The position numbers were made by a program, and so were the translations under genes. A DNA stretch of 64,000 bases from Paracoccus shanxieyensis (lineage in GTDB: Bacteria > Pseudomonadota > Alphaproteobacteria > Rhodobacterales > Rhodobacteraceae): the NCBI RefSeq assembly GCF_009711265.1, contig NZ_WMII01000007.1, forward strand, positions 124,001 through 188,000. The letters are read 5' to 3'. Position 1 is the stretch's first letter. Every line of letters begins with the position of its first letter. This document shows, piece by piece, positions 25,232-33,154 of the stretch. The notes beneath the pieces are model-generated. The model was not told where the DNA came from. It searched no databases and worked only from the letters and a program-made list of their open reading frames with translations.

Positions 25232-26431
25232 GTGCAAGTCACCGTCGATGACATCGACCCCGGCCCGCTGCTGCCGCATCTGTTCCGCATCTCGCGGGCG
25301 CTGGCGGGGCGGCTGGATTTCCTGTCGGCCATCCAGTCGGTCGCGCAGGAAATCGAACGCTTTTTGCCCTATGACCATCTGGACCTGTGCCTGCTGCGCC
25401 ATGACGGCAATGTCTCGGCTGCCTATGAAACCGGGATCGAAACCGCATGGGGCCGCCACGGCACCGGCGATGTGCGCAATTCCCCCATCCGCGAGATCCT
25501 GCTGGGCCACCTGCCCAACATGCTGACCGAGGATGCGACCCGCGATCCGCGCTTTGCCTTCGCCGAGGCGTTCAACGGGCCCATTCACGATCACGGGCTG
25601 CGCGCGCGGGTGCATGTGCCGCTGGTCGTGGCGGATGGCGTCATCGGGGGTCTCAGCATCAGTTCGCACCGCGCCGGGGTCTACGGGCCGCGCGACGTGG
25701 CGGCGGCGCAATATGTGGCCGATCTGATCTCGCCCTATGTGTTCGCGCTGCGCGAGGCCGAGCGGTCGCGCCATGCCGCCATCGTCGAGACCGAGGCCCG
25801 CGCCCGCGAAGAGGGATTGCGGCTGGGCGCGCGCGATCTGACGCAGGCGCTGGAACAGGAACGCCAGCGCATCGGTATGGATCTGCACGACCAGACGCTG
25901 GCCGACCTGTCGCGGCTGATGCGCGATCTGACGCGCCCCGATGCGCCCGCCACGCCCGAGGTGATGGCGCGGCTGGATGGCTGTGTCAGCGATCTGCGGC
26001 GGATCATCGACACCGCCGTGCCCTCGATCCTTGAGATGTTCGGCTTTGCCCATGCCGTGCGCGTGCATCTGGAACGCGCCACCCGCGACGGCACGCGGAT
26101 TGCGGTGCATGACGACAGCGACGGCGCGCCAGACCGGCTGGATCCGGTGGCGCGGATCGCGCTTTACCGCATCGTGCAGGAAGCCATCAACAATGCCGGG
26201 CGCCATGCCCGCGCCGCGCGGATCGACGTGCGCATCGCCCAGACGCCGCGCCTGCGTGTCACCGTGGCCGATGACGGCTGCGGCCTGCCCGATGACATCC
26301 GCCGGTCGCGCAAGCGGGGTGGCCTGTCGCATATGCGCACCCGCGCGCAGCTGATCGGGGCGCGGCTGTCGGTCCGCTCGGGCCGCACCGGCACCAGCGT
26401 CAGCGTCAGCCTGCCGAAGGAGCAGCCATGA
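25232..26431 (+). CDS. Soluble GAF-domain sensor histidine kinase (NarL-partner type)
   Basis: 399 residues from the GTG at 25232, which has GGAGGG about seven bases upstream; the ATG two bases earlier is out of frame. Residues ~20-175 form a GAF-like sensor (QSVAQEIERFLPYDHLDLCLLR ... GVIGGLSISSHRAGVYGPRDVAAAQYVADLI). A HisKA_3 box follows, RQRIGMDLHDQTLADLSRLM, with H219 the likely phosphorylated residue, then an HATPase domain (EAINNAGRHA, VADDGCGLPDD). No membrane helix is visible, so it senses a cytoplasmic signal. Its stop overlaps the response regulator start by four bases. Confidence 0.88.
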   Translation: MQVTVDDIDPGPLLPHLFRISRALAGRLDFLSAIQSVAQEIERFLPYDHLDLCLLRHDGNVSAAYETGIETAWGRHGTGDVRNSPIREILLGHLPNMLTEDATRDPRFAFAEAFNGPIHDHGLRARVHVPLVVADGVIGGLSISSHRAGVYGPRDVAAAQYVADLISPYVFALREAERSRHAAIVETEARAREEGLRLGARDLTQALEQERQRIGMDLHDQTLADLSRLMRDLTRPDAPATPEVMARLDGCVSDLRRIIDTAVPSILEMFGFAHAVRVHLERATRDGTRIAVHDDSDGAPDRLDPVARIALYRIVQEAINNAGRHARAARIDVRIAQTPRLRVTVADDGCGLPDDIRRSRKRGGLSHMRTRAQLIGARLSVRSGRTGTSVSVSLPKEQP

Positions 26432-27150
26432 AGATCCTGCTGGTCGAGGACGACCCCCTGCACGCCGCCTTTCTGCGCGATGCCGTGGGTCAGGCGCTGC
26501 CCGAGGTCAGCCAGATCCTGACCGCCGAAAACGGCCGCGAGGGCGAGGCGATGGCCCGCCGCGACGTGCAGGCGGTGGTCATGGATCTGCAGATGAAGGA
26601 ACGCAACGGCATCGACGCCGCCCGCACCATCTGGTCGGAACGTCCCGAGACCCGGATCCTGTTCTGGTCGAACTATGCCGATGAGGCCTATCTGCGCGGG
26701 TTGACGCGGATCGTGCCCAACGGCTCGCCCTATGGCTATGTGCTGAAGACCGCGCCCGTGCAGCGGCTGCATCTGGCGATGCGCGCCGTGCTGGTCGAGG
26801 GGCAGGTTGTCGTGGACCGCGAAATCCACCGGCTGCAACAGCGCCAAAGCCGCCCGGCGCAGGGCCTGTCGGAAAGCGAATATCAGGTGCTGCTGGATAT
26901 GGCGCTGGGGCTGCCGGACCGCGAAATCGCCCGCAGGCGGGGCATGTCCGAACGCACGGTGCAAAACCGGCTGCTGGCGCTTTACGACAAGCTGGCCGTC
27001 GATCTGCCGGGCGACGCGCAGGCGATGAACAAGCGCGTGCGCGCCGTCGCCTGCGCCATGACCAGCGGCGCCCTGAATGTCGAGGCATTGCGCATCGCCG
27101 AACGCGAGATGCTGGACTGGCTGGGCAGCGGCTACAGCCGCTCCAGATAG
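26428..27150 (+). CDS. Response regulator with LuxR-type helix-turn-helix
   Basis: 240 residues. The receiver domain starts MKILLVEDDPLHAAFL, with D53 in AVVMDLQM as the phosphoacceptor and the K in GYVLKTAPVQ in place. The C-terminal HTH is LSESEYQVLLDMALGLPDREIARRRGMSERTVQNRL. It partners the overlapping kinase gene. Being divergent from the sugar ABC operon, it most likely controls that operon. The end overlaps the convergent GntR gene by 19 bases. Confidence 0.9.
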   Translation: MKILLVEDDPLHAAFLRDAVGQALPEVSQILTAENGREGEAMARRDVQAVVMDLQMKERNGIDAARTIWSERPETRILFWSNYADEAYLRGLTRIVPNGSPYGYVLKTAPVQRLHLAMRAVLVEGQVVVDREIHRLQQRQSRPAQGLSESEYQVLLDMALGLPDREIARRRGMSERTVQNRLLALYDKLAVDLPGDAQAMNKRVRAVACAMTSGALNVEALRIAEREMLDWLGSGYSRSR

Positions 27151-28109
27151 GGCAGGGGTTCGGGCTGGATCATGTCCTGCACCGCCTCGATCCGCAGCAT
27201 GGCACGGCGGCGCGAGATGCGCAGATGCGCGACCAGCGCGGCCTTGGCCGCCGCCACGTCCCCGGCCAGAAGGTGGTTCACGATCTCCAGATGTTCGCCC
27301 AGAAACGGTTCGGTTCCGAACAGTTCCAGCGTCCATTGATACAGGAAATGATGCGCGACCAGCAGCGCCTGCGGCAGGCTGATCGCGCGCATCAGCGCCT
27401 CATTGCCGCAATGGCCCAGCAGATCGACATGCAGCTGCTGTTCCAGCCGGTCCAGCACGGCGGCGTCGATGCTGGCATCCCGCGCCATGGCCCTGTGCAG
27501 ATCGGCCTGCATCTGTTGCAGAAAGCCTGCGGGCAGTTTCGGCACGGCCTTTTCCATGGCCGCCGGTTCCAGAAGCCAGCGCAGTTCAAACAGCTCATCG
27601 ACATTCGCCGCCGTCAGGGCCGGGGCGATCCAGCGGCTGTTGTCATCCTTGCGGATGATGCCGCGCTGTTGCAGCCGCCCCATGACATCGCGCGCCACCG
27701 TGCGGCTGACGCCATGATGGCGGGCCATCTCGGCCTCATTCACCCGCCAGCTTGCCAGTGAGGTGCGCGAGACGATGGCAAGCTCGATATCGGGATACAG
27801 CATTTCCCAACTGCTGCGCGGCGTCAGCCGGGTTTCGGGCAAGACGCCCAAGGGGGCCGTGGCAGAGCCGCCGCGGACCTTGTAGCGGCTGCCCACCCGC
27901 TCGATCAGCCCGGCCTCGGTCAGTTCCTGCAGGGCCATGCGGGCGGGGGCGCGGCTGATGCCGAACCGCTCGGCCAGACCAAGCTGGGTCAGGAACGTCC
28001 CGTCGGGCAGGGCGCCACTGGTAATGTCATGGGCCAGCGCGTCGCGGGCCTGCTGATACAGGCGCGGCGCAAGCTGTTTCGCGGGGCGGGCGGGGTCGGT
28101 GTCGGACAT
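27132..28109 (-). CDS. GntR/FCD-type regulator with two winged-helix domains
   Basis: 325 residues from the ATG at 28107-28109. A first GntR winged helix occupies residues ~10-78 (LYQQARDALAHDITSGALPD ... FGISRAPARMALQELTEAGLIERV). A second HTH lies at ~105-170 (WRVNEAEMARHHGVSRTVARDVMGRLQQRGIIRKD). The C-terminal ~150 residues look like an FCD effector domain (LFELRWLLEPAAME, LEQQLHVDLLGHCGN). Standard members have one HTH and about 230 residues, so this is a tandem-HTH form. It is divergent from the Ldh-family gene across three TGCGCA repeats and probably controls it. Confidence 0.85.
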   Translation of the reverse strand: MSDTDPARPAKQLAPRLYQQARDALAHDITSGALPDGTFLTQLGLAERFGISRAPARMALQELTEAGLIERVGSRYKVRGGSATAPLGVLPETRLTPRSSWEMLYPDIELAIVSRTSLASWRVNEAEMARHHGVSRTVARDVMGRLQQRGIIRKDDNSRWIAPALTAANVDELFELRWLLEPAAMEKAVPKLPAGFLQQMQADLHRAMARDASIDAAVLDRLEQQLHVDLLGHCGNEALMRAISLPQALLVAHHFLYQWTLELFGTEPFLGEHLEIVNHLLAGDVAAAKAALVAHLRISRRRAMLRIEAVQDMIQPEPLPYLERL

Positions 28110-28214
28110 GGGCGCAGATTGCGCATGAGGCCGGGTTTTGCAATTCCAATCGGCTGTTGCGCAATTGTGTCGCAGGTGTCTAGTGTGCGCAAAGATCATT
28201 GACGGGAGGTGCTC
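28110..28214. promoter_or_regulatory. Divergent promoter region with three TGCGCA repeats
   Basis: TTGCGCA at 28119-28125, TTGCGCAA at 28157-28164 and TGCGCAA at 28186-28192 lie within 105 bases between the divergent GntR and dehydrogenase genes. Three copies of a self-complementary hexamer in so short a spacer look like operator half-sites, perhaps for the double-HTH regulator next to them. This is inference from position. Confidence 0.4.
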
Positions 28215-29270
28215 ATGACCGCAGCCAGCCGGGTGTCCTTGCCCGATCTTGACCGCTTTTGCCGCGCGGCGTTTCTGGCCTTGGGGGCCAATGCCGAAAC
28301 CGCCGATGCCGCAACCCGCGCGATGATGCATGGCACGACGCTGGGCGTCGACAGCCACGGCGTTCGGTTGCTGCCGCATTATCTGACCGCGCTGCAGGGC
28401 GGGCGGCTGAACCTGAACCCGCAGCCGAAAAAACTCGGCGGTTTCGGCGCGGTCGAGGTCTGGGACGCCGATCACGCGCAGGGTGCGGTGGGCGCATATC
28501 GCGGCATGGCCCGCGCCATCGAACTGGCCGGGCAATTCGGGATCGGCGCGGTGGGCGTGCGCAACGGGTCGCATTTCGGTCCGGCAGGGGCCTATGCGGT
28601 CGAGGCGGCGCGGGCAGGCATGATCGGCGTAACCTTCTGCAATTCCGACAGTTTCGTGCGTCTGCATGATGGTGCGATGCGGTTTCACGGCACCAATCCG
28701 ATTGCGGTTGCAGCACCTGCGGCGGGCGATCCATGGCTGCTGGATATGGCAACCAGCGCCATCCCCTTTAACCGCGTGCAGCTTTACCAAAGCCTTGGCG
28801 TCACGCTGCCGGAAGGGGTCGCCTCGGATGTGCAGGGCGTCGATACCCGCGATGCGCATCAGGCGGATATGCTGGCGCCCTTGGGGGGCGAGTTCGGCTT
28901 CAAGGGCGCGGCGCTGGCAGGTGTGGCCGAGATCTTCAGCGCCGTGCTGACCGGCATGACGCTCAGCTTTGATATTGCCCCCATGGGCGGCCCGGACATG
29001 GCCACGCCGCGGCAGATGGGATCGTTTGTCATGGCGGTCAATCCTGAAGCTTTCGGCGACCGCGCGGGCTTTGATGCCGCAATGGCGCATTACCTGAATA
29101 CACTGCGCAATTCACCCGCGCGCGCGGGCTGCAAGGTCATGGCTCCGGGGGATCGCGAATGGCAGGTTGCGGCGGAACGCCTTGAAAACGGGGTGGTTCT
29201 GGACCCGGTGACGCTGGCGGGCTTTGATCATTGGGCCACACGGCTGGGCATCGTGATGCCCGACATGTAG
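28215..29270 (+). CDS. Ldh family NAD(P)-dependent oxidoreductase (malate/L-lactate dehydrogenase type 2)
   Basis: 351 residues from the ATG at 28215, behind GGGAGG. DSHGVRLLPHYL with its catalytic histidine, GVRNGSHFGPAGAYA, GTNPIAVAAP and LLDMATSAIPF identify the malate/ureidoglycolate/L-sulfolactate dehydrogenase family (YlbC/AllD/ComC), which has an NAD-binding fold distinct from classical LDH. The substrate is a 2-hydroxy acid that cannot be told by sequence alone. It stands between two sugar-related loci and is probably controlled by the divergent GntR-type protein. Confidence 0.87.
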   Translation: MTAASRVSLPDLDRFCRAAFLALGANAETADAATRAMMHGTTLGVDSHGVRLLPHYLTALQGGRLNLNPQPKKLGGFGAVEVWDADHAQGAVGAYRGMARAIELAGQFGIGAVGVRNGSHFGPAGAYAVEAARAGMIGVTFCNSDSFVRLHDGAMRFHGTNPIAVAAPAAGDPWLLDMATSAIPFNRVQLYQSLGVTLPEGVASDVQGVDTRDAHQADMLAPLGGEFGFKGAALAGVAEIFSAVLTGMTLSFDIAPMGGPDMATPRQMGSFVMAVNPEAFGDRAGFDAAMAHYLNTLRNSPARAGCKVMAPGDREWQVAAERLENGVVLDPVTLAGFDHWATRLGIVMPDM

Positions 29271-29312
29271 GGGCATCCGCGAACAGATTTCAGGCCAAGC
29301 TGGAAAATTGTC

Positions 29313-29340
29313 TTGACCAAAATTGGAATCGCCCCATAAC
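29313..29340 (+). promoter_or_regulatory. Predicted promoter of the sugar-acid operon
   Basis: A -35 TTGACC (29313-29318) and a -10 CATAAC (29335-29340) are separated by 16 bases. The expected start site near 29347 abuts the operator at 29349-29359 and lies about 55 bases before the regulator's ATG. Confidence 0.45.
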
Positions 29341-29348
29341 GTCACAAG

Positions 29349-29359
29349 TGGTCAAACCA
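29349..29359. promoter_or_regulatory. FadR/GntR-type operator TGGT-N3-ACCA
   Basis: TGGTCAAACCA matches the TGGTNNNACCA form used by FadR-subfamily regulators such as UxuR and ExuR relatives. It lies immediately after the predicted promoter, where binding would block transcription. The nearest gene encodes a FadR-type regulator, so autoregulation of the whole operon is likely. Confidence 0.55.
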
Positions 29360-29402
29360 GTTTGGCCGCGCGGTGTGGAGGCCGCGCATCGGCGGAGGGA
29401 AC

Positions 29403-30095
29403 ATGCTGACAGATGCAAGGCCGCGCCGCCAATATCGGCAGGTGGCCGATCAGATCCTTGGGCTGGCAAGCGGGCAGGGCCTTGGTCCCGGCGCGCGCTT
29501 GCCGTCGGAACGCGATCTGGCCGAACAGCTTGGCGTGTCGCGTCCGTCGCTGCGCGAGGCGCTGATCGCGCTTGAGGTCGAAGGCCATGTCGAAATCCGC
29601 ATGGGCTCGGGCGTCTATCTGGGCGCGCGTCCGCCGGAACCGGGGGCCGATCAGACCGGCGAAAGCCCGCTGGAGCTGTTGCAGGCCCGCTGCATCATCG
29701 AAAGCGCCATCGCCGAGGAGGCGGCGCGGCGCGCCACACCCGATCTGATTGCGCGTCTTGACCGCAATCTGGCCGAGATGGGGGCCGCGGTTCACGATAC
29801 GCCCGTGGCGATCCGCACCGATGGCGAATTTCACATCACGCTGGCCTCGGGCATCGGCAATGCCGTGCTGGGCAGCCTGACCGAAAATATCTATGCCCGC
29901 CGTCTGTCGCCGCTGTTCGCGCAATTCTCGACCCATTTCGAGGGGCCGCGCACCTGGCGGCTGGCCTTGGCCGAACATGGCGCGATCCGCGATGCCATTG
30001 CCGAGGGCGACCCGGCCGCAGCGCGCGAAGCGATGCGCCATCACCTGACCGAATCTCAGCGCCGCTTTATCGAAGGACGCCTGTTCGAGCGCTGA
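29403..30095 (+). CDS. FadR-subfamily GntR regulator (UxuR/ExuR-like)
   Basis: 230 residues from the ATG at 29403 with GGAGGGA upstream. The N-terminal HTH reads GPGARLPSERDLAEQLGVSRPSLREALIALEVEGHVEIRMGSGVYL, the classic GntR form. The C-terminal FCD domain has ARCIIESAIAEEAARRA and DGEFHITLASGIGN, with the metal/ligand histidines. UxuR, ExuR and DgoR relatives sense sugar acids. It is the first gene of the TRAP/uronate operon and probably represses it through the site at 29349-29359. Confidence 0.88.
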   Translation: MLTDARPRRQYRQVADQILGLASGQGLGPGARLPSERDLAEQLGVSRPSLREALIALEVEGHVEIRMGSGVYLGARPPEPGADQTGESPLELLQARCIIESAIAEEAARRATPDLIARLDRNLAEMGAAVHDTPVAIRTDGEFHITLASGIGNAVLGSLTENIYARRLSPLFAQFSTHFEGPRTWRLALAEHGAIRDAIAEGDPAAAREAMRHHLTESQRRFIEGRLFER

Positions 30096-30134
30096 AACCC
30101 TGACACCGAACTTAACGCTATTGGGAGGATACGC

Positions 30135-31106
30135 ATGAAGTTCACGATGAAAGCCCTGCTGGGTGCCGCGGCCGTGCTGGCCAGCGCCGCCGTCGCGCAG
30201 GCCCAGACCACGCTGAAATGGGCGCATGTCTATGAAACGTCAGAGCCGTTCCACACTGAATCTGTCTGGGCCGCCGACGAGATCGCCAAGCGCACCGATG
30301 GCCGCTACAAGATCGACGTCTACCCCGCCTCGCAGCTGGGCAAGGAAGCCGACATCAATCAGGGCCTGAAGCTGGGCACGGTGGATATCATCATCTCGGG
30401 CTCCAGCTTCGCGTCGCGGGAATACAAGCCGATCGGCGTGACCTATTACCCCTATATCTTCCGCGACCCGTCGCATCTGATCGCCTATACGAAAAGCGAT
30501 GTCTTCAAGAAGCTGGCCGCCGGATATGAGGAAGCCTCGGGCAACCACATCACCGCCGTGACCTATTACGGCACGCGCCACACCACGGCCAACAAGGACA
30601 TCAAGACCTGTGCCGACATGCAGGGGCTGAAGATGCGCGTGCCGGACGTGCCCGCCTATCTGGCGATGCCGCGTGCCTGTGGGGCGAACACCACCCCCAT
30701 CGCCTTTGCCGAGGTCTATCTGGCGCTGCAGAACGGCACGGTCGAGGCGCAGGAAAACCCGCTGACCGCCATCGAGGCCAAGAAGTTCTACGAAGTTCAG
30801 AAGAACATCGTCCTGACCGGCCATATCGTCGATCACCTGAACACCGTGATGTCGAAAACCACATGGGCCAGCCTCTCGGACGAGGACAAGGCGATCTTTT
30901 CCGAAGTCATGCTTGAGGCCGCCGAACGCGCCACCAAGATCGTCGAGGAACGCGAGGCGGCGCTGGTCGACAAGTTCAAGGCCGACGGCCTGACCGTGAC
31001 CGAGGTGGACAAGGAAGACTTCCTGAAGAACGTCCTCGAAAAGTCGCCGCTGGAACAATACGGCTATCTGAAAGAGGACTGGGACGCCATCCGCGCGGTC
31101 CAGTAA
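30135..31106 (+). CDS. TRAP transporter substrate-binding protein (DctP family)
   Basis: 323 residues with signal peptide MKFTMKALLGAAAVLASAAVAQA. Mature features are TTLKWAHVYETSEPFHTESVWAADEI, VYPASQLGKEADINQGLKLGTVDI and MQGLKMRVPDVPAY, with the arginine that binds the ligand carboxylate. The LALQNGTVEAQENPLTAI block is also typical. It binds an organic or sugar acid in the periplasm and passes it to the two membrane subunits that follow. Context suggests hexuronate or aldonate as ligand. Confidence 0.93.
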   Translation: MKFTMKALLGAAAVLASAAVAQAQTTLKWAHVYETSEPFHTESVWAADEIAKRTDGRYKIDVYPASQLGKEADINQGLKLGTVDIIISGSSFASREYKPIGVTYYPYIFRDPSHLIAYTKSDVFKKLAAGYEEASGNHITAVTYYGTRHTTANKDIKTCADMQGLKMRVPDVPAYLAMPRACGANTTPIAFAEVYLALQNGTVEAQENPLTAIEAKKFYEVQKNIVLTGHIVDHLNTVMSKTTWASLSDEDKAIFSEVMLEAAERATKIVEEREAALVDKFKADGLTVTEVDKEDFLKNVLEKSPLEQYGYLKEDWDAIRAVQ

Positions 31107-31162
31107 CCCCATCGCGCCGGGGCCATGCGCCCCGGCCCATCCCAAAATTCCGGAGCTGATCC

Positions 31163-31735
31163 ATGGCCGATCACGATCACACGCTGACCAGCGTGGAGCA
31201 AATGGCGCATGCCTTCGAGGACGAGGTGACCGAGGTGGACCTGTCACCCTATGCCCCCGAGGACTGGCTGACGCTGGCCGTTTTCTGGGCCATGGCGGTC
31301 TGCATCTTTCTGCAGTTCTTCACGCGCTATGTGCTGAACAACAGTTTCGCCTGGACCGAGGAAATCGCCGCCAACTGTCTGGTGGTCGTGGTGTTTCTGG
31401 GCTCGGTCATGTGCGTGCGGCAGGCGCGCCACATCGTCGTGGACCTGATCTTCAACTTCCTGCCGCGCAAGGTCGGCCGGTCGCTGGAAATCGCCGTCGA
31501 CATCATCTCGGTCGCGTTCTTCGGCTATATGTGCTGGCTGATGTGGCGCTATGTCGCCATCGTCGGATCCGAGCGCATGGTGACCGTCGATCTGCCGCGC
31601 GGCATCGTCTTCTACACCGTGCTTGTGGCCTTTGTGCTGATGTTTCTGCGCGGCGTGCAGAACTTCGTGCGCGACCTGACCCGCGCGAAAACCGTCCGTG
31701 AACAAGCTGCCGAAAGCGGCACGACAGGGATCTGA
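31163..31735 (+). CDS. TRAP transporter small permease (DctQ family)
   Basis: 190 residues with four membrane helices. WLTLAVFWAMAVCIFLQFFTRYVLNNSFAWTEEIAANCLVVVVFLG shows the conserved RYVxNxSxxWTEE stretch of DctQ proteins. It forms the scaffold subunit of the sodium-driven TRAP importer. It lies between the DctP and DctM genes with only two bases before DctM. The soluble N-terminal ~30 residues are acidic. Confidence 0.93.
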   Translation: MADHDHTLTSVEQMAHAFEDEVTEVDLSPYAPEDWLTLAVFWAMAVCIFLQFFTRYVLNNSFAWTEEIAANCLVVVVFLGSVMCVRQARHIVVDLIFNFLPRKVGRSLEIAVDIISVAFFGYMCWLMWRYVAIVGSERMVTVDLPRGIVFYTVLVAFVLMFLRGVQNFVRDLTRAKTVREQAAESGTTGI

Positions 31736-31737
31736 AC

Positions 31738-33144
31738 ATGCTTCTGCTTATTGGTGGCTTTCTTCTGCTGATGATCGTCGGGGTGCCGGTTGCGGTGTCG
31801 ATGGCGGTGTCGTCCTTGGCCTATCTTCTGGTCTATAACGTCGCGCCCGATATCGTGGCCGCGCAGCGCATGATCGCGGGGGTGGAAAGCTTTCCGCTGA
31901 TCGCCGTGCCGTTCTTTATCCTTGCCGGCAACCTGATGAACATCGCGGGCGTGACCGGGCGCATCTATCACTTTGCCCTGTCGCTGGTCGGCTGGATGAA
32001 GGGCGGTCTGGCGCAGGTCAACATCATCGGTTCGGTCGTGTTCTCGGGCATGTCGGGCACGGCGCTGGCCGACGCGGCGGGCATCGGCACGATCGAGATC
32101 AAGGCGATGAAGGATCACGGCTACCCGGTCGAGGCCGCCGTGGGCGTCACCGCCGCATCGGCTACGCTGGGGCCGATCTTTCCGCCGTCGCTGCCTTTCG
32201 TCATCTATGGCATGATGGCCAATGCCTCGATCGGGGCGCTGTTCATGGCGGGGATCCTGCCGGGCATCGTCATGACGGTGCTGATGATGCTGACCGTCTG
32301 GATCTTTGCCCGCCGCAAGGGCTGGGGCAGCGATACGCCCTTCGAGCTGCGCCAGCTGATGGGGGCCGGGCTTGAGGTGGTGATCGTGCTGTGCTTCCCG
32401 CTGGCGGTCTATCTGATGATCATGGCGGGGCTGTCGATCAACATCGCGGTGCTGATCGCGCTGGCCGCACTGATCGCCGCCGACTGGTATTTCGACTGGC
32501 ACGCCGTCATGGCGCTGATGGCCCCGGTGCTGCTGATCGGCGGCATGACGATGGGCTGGTTCACCCCCACCGAGGCCGCTGTCGCCGCCGTGCTGTGGTC
32601 GCTGTTTCTGGGACTGGTGCGGTATCGGACCATGACCTTCCGCACGCTTGCCAAGGCCAGCTTCGACACCATCGAGACCACGGCATCCGTGCTGTTCATC
32701 GTCACCGCCGCGTCGATCTTTGCCTGGCTGCTGACGGTGTCGCAGGCGGCGGCGCTGTTTGCCGATTTCATGTTCTCGCTGACCGACAACTGGTGGACCT
32801 TCCTGATCATCGTCAACATCATCCTGCTGATCGTCGGCGCGTTTCTGGACACCATTGCCGCCATCTCGATCCTTGTGCCGATCCTGATGCCGGTGGCGGC
32901 GAAATACGGCGTCGATCCGGTGCATATGGGCGTCATCGTCACGCTGAACCTGATGATCGGGCTTCTGACGCCTCCGGTGGGGATGGTGCTGTTCGTGCTG
33001 GCGCGAATATCCAAGATGTCGGTCGAACGCACGGCGCTGGCGATCCTGCCATGGATGATCCCGCTGTTCGTGGCGCTGCTGCTGATCACCTTTATTCCCG
33101 CCCTGACGCTGTGGCTGCCGACGCAGCTTGGCCTGATCCGCTAG
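31738..33144 (+). CDS. TRAP transporter large permease (DctM family)
   Basis: 468 residues with about 12 helices and re-entrant loops. LLIGGFLLLMIVGVPVAVSMAVSSL, FFILAGNLMNIAGVTGRIY, FSGMSGTALADAAGIGTIEIKAMKDHGYPVEAAVGVTAASATLGPIFPPSLPFVIYG and NLMIGLLTPPVGMVLFV are hallmark DctM segments. It is slightly longer than the usual ~430 residues, with extra length around residues 190-270. It is the sodium/substrate symport channel of the system. Confidence 0.94.
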   Translation: MLLLIGGFLLLMIVGVPVAVSMAVSSLAYLLVYNVAPDIVAAQRMIAGVESFPLIAVPFFILAGNLMNIAGVTGRIYHFALSLVGWMKGGLAQVNIIGSVVFSGMSGTALADAAGIGTIEIKAMKDHGYPVEAAVGVTAASATLGPIFPPSLPFVIYGMMANASIGALFMAGILPGIVMTVLMMLTVWIFARRKGWGSDTPFELRQLMGAGLEVVIVLCFPLAVYLMIMAGLSINIAVLIALAALIAADWYFDWHAVMALMAPVLLIGGMTMGWFTPTEAAVAAVLWSLFLGLVRYRTMTFRTLAKASFDTIETTASVLFIVTAASIFAWLLTVSQAAALFADFMFSLTDNWWTFLIIVNIILLIVGAFLDTIAAISILVPILMPVAAKYGVDPVHMGVIVTLNLMIGLLTPPVGMVLFVLARISKMSVERTALAILPWMIPLFVALLLITFIPALTLWLPTQLGLIR

Positions 33145-33154
33145 GAGCGCGCGC

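Noticed and set aside
25206..25526. An ATG start for the sensor kinase at 25230
   Set aside because: It is out of frame with the kinase domains; the GTG two bases later is in frame and properly spaced from the ribosome site.
24017..26332. A 771-codon leftward frame covering the sugar-binding protein and beyond
   Set aside because: The signal peptide at 25027 marks the real start; the rest is the antisense of the kinase gene.
27132..29090. A 652-codon leftward frame fusing the GntR gene with upstream DNA
   Set aside because: The GntR domain starts just after the ATG at 28109; the extension is antisense to the Ldh-family gene.
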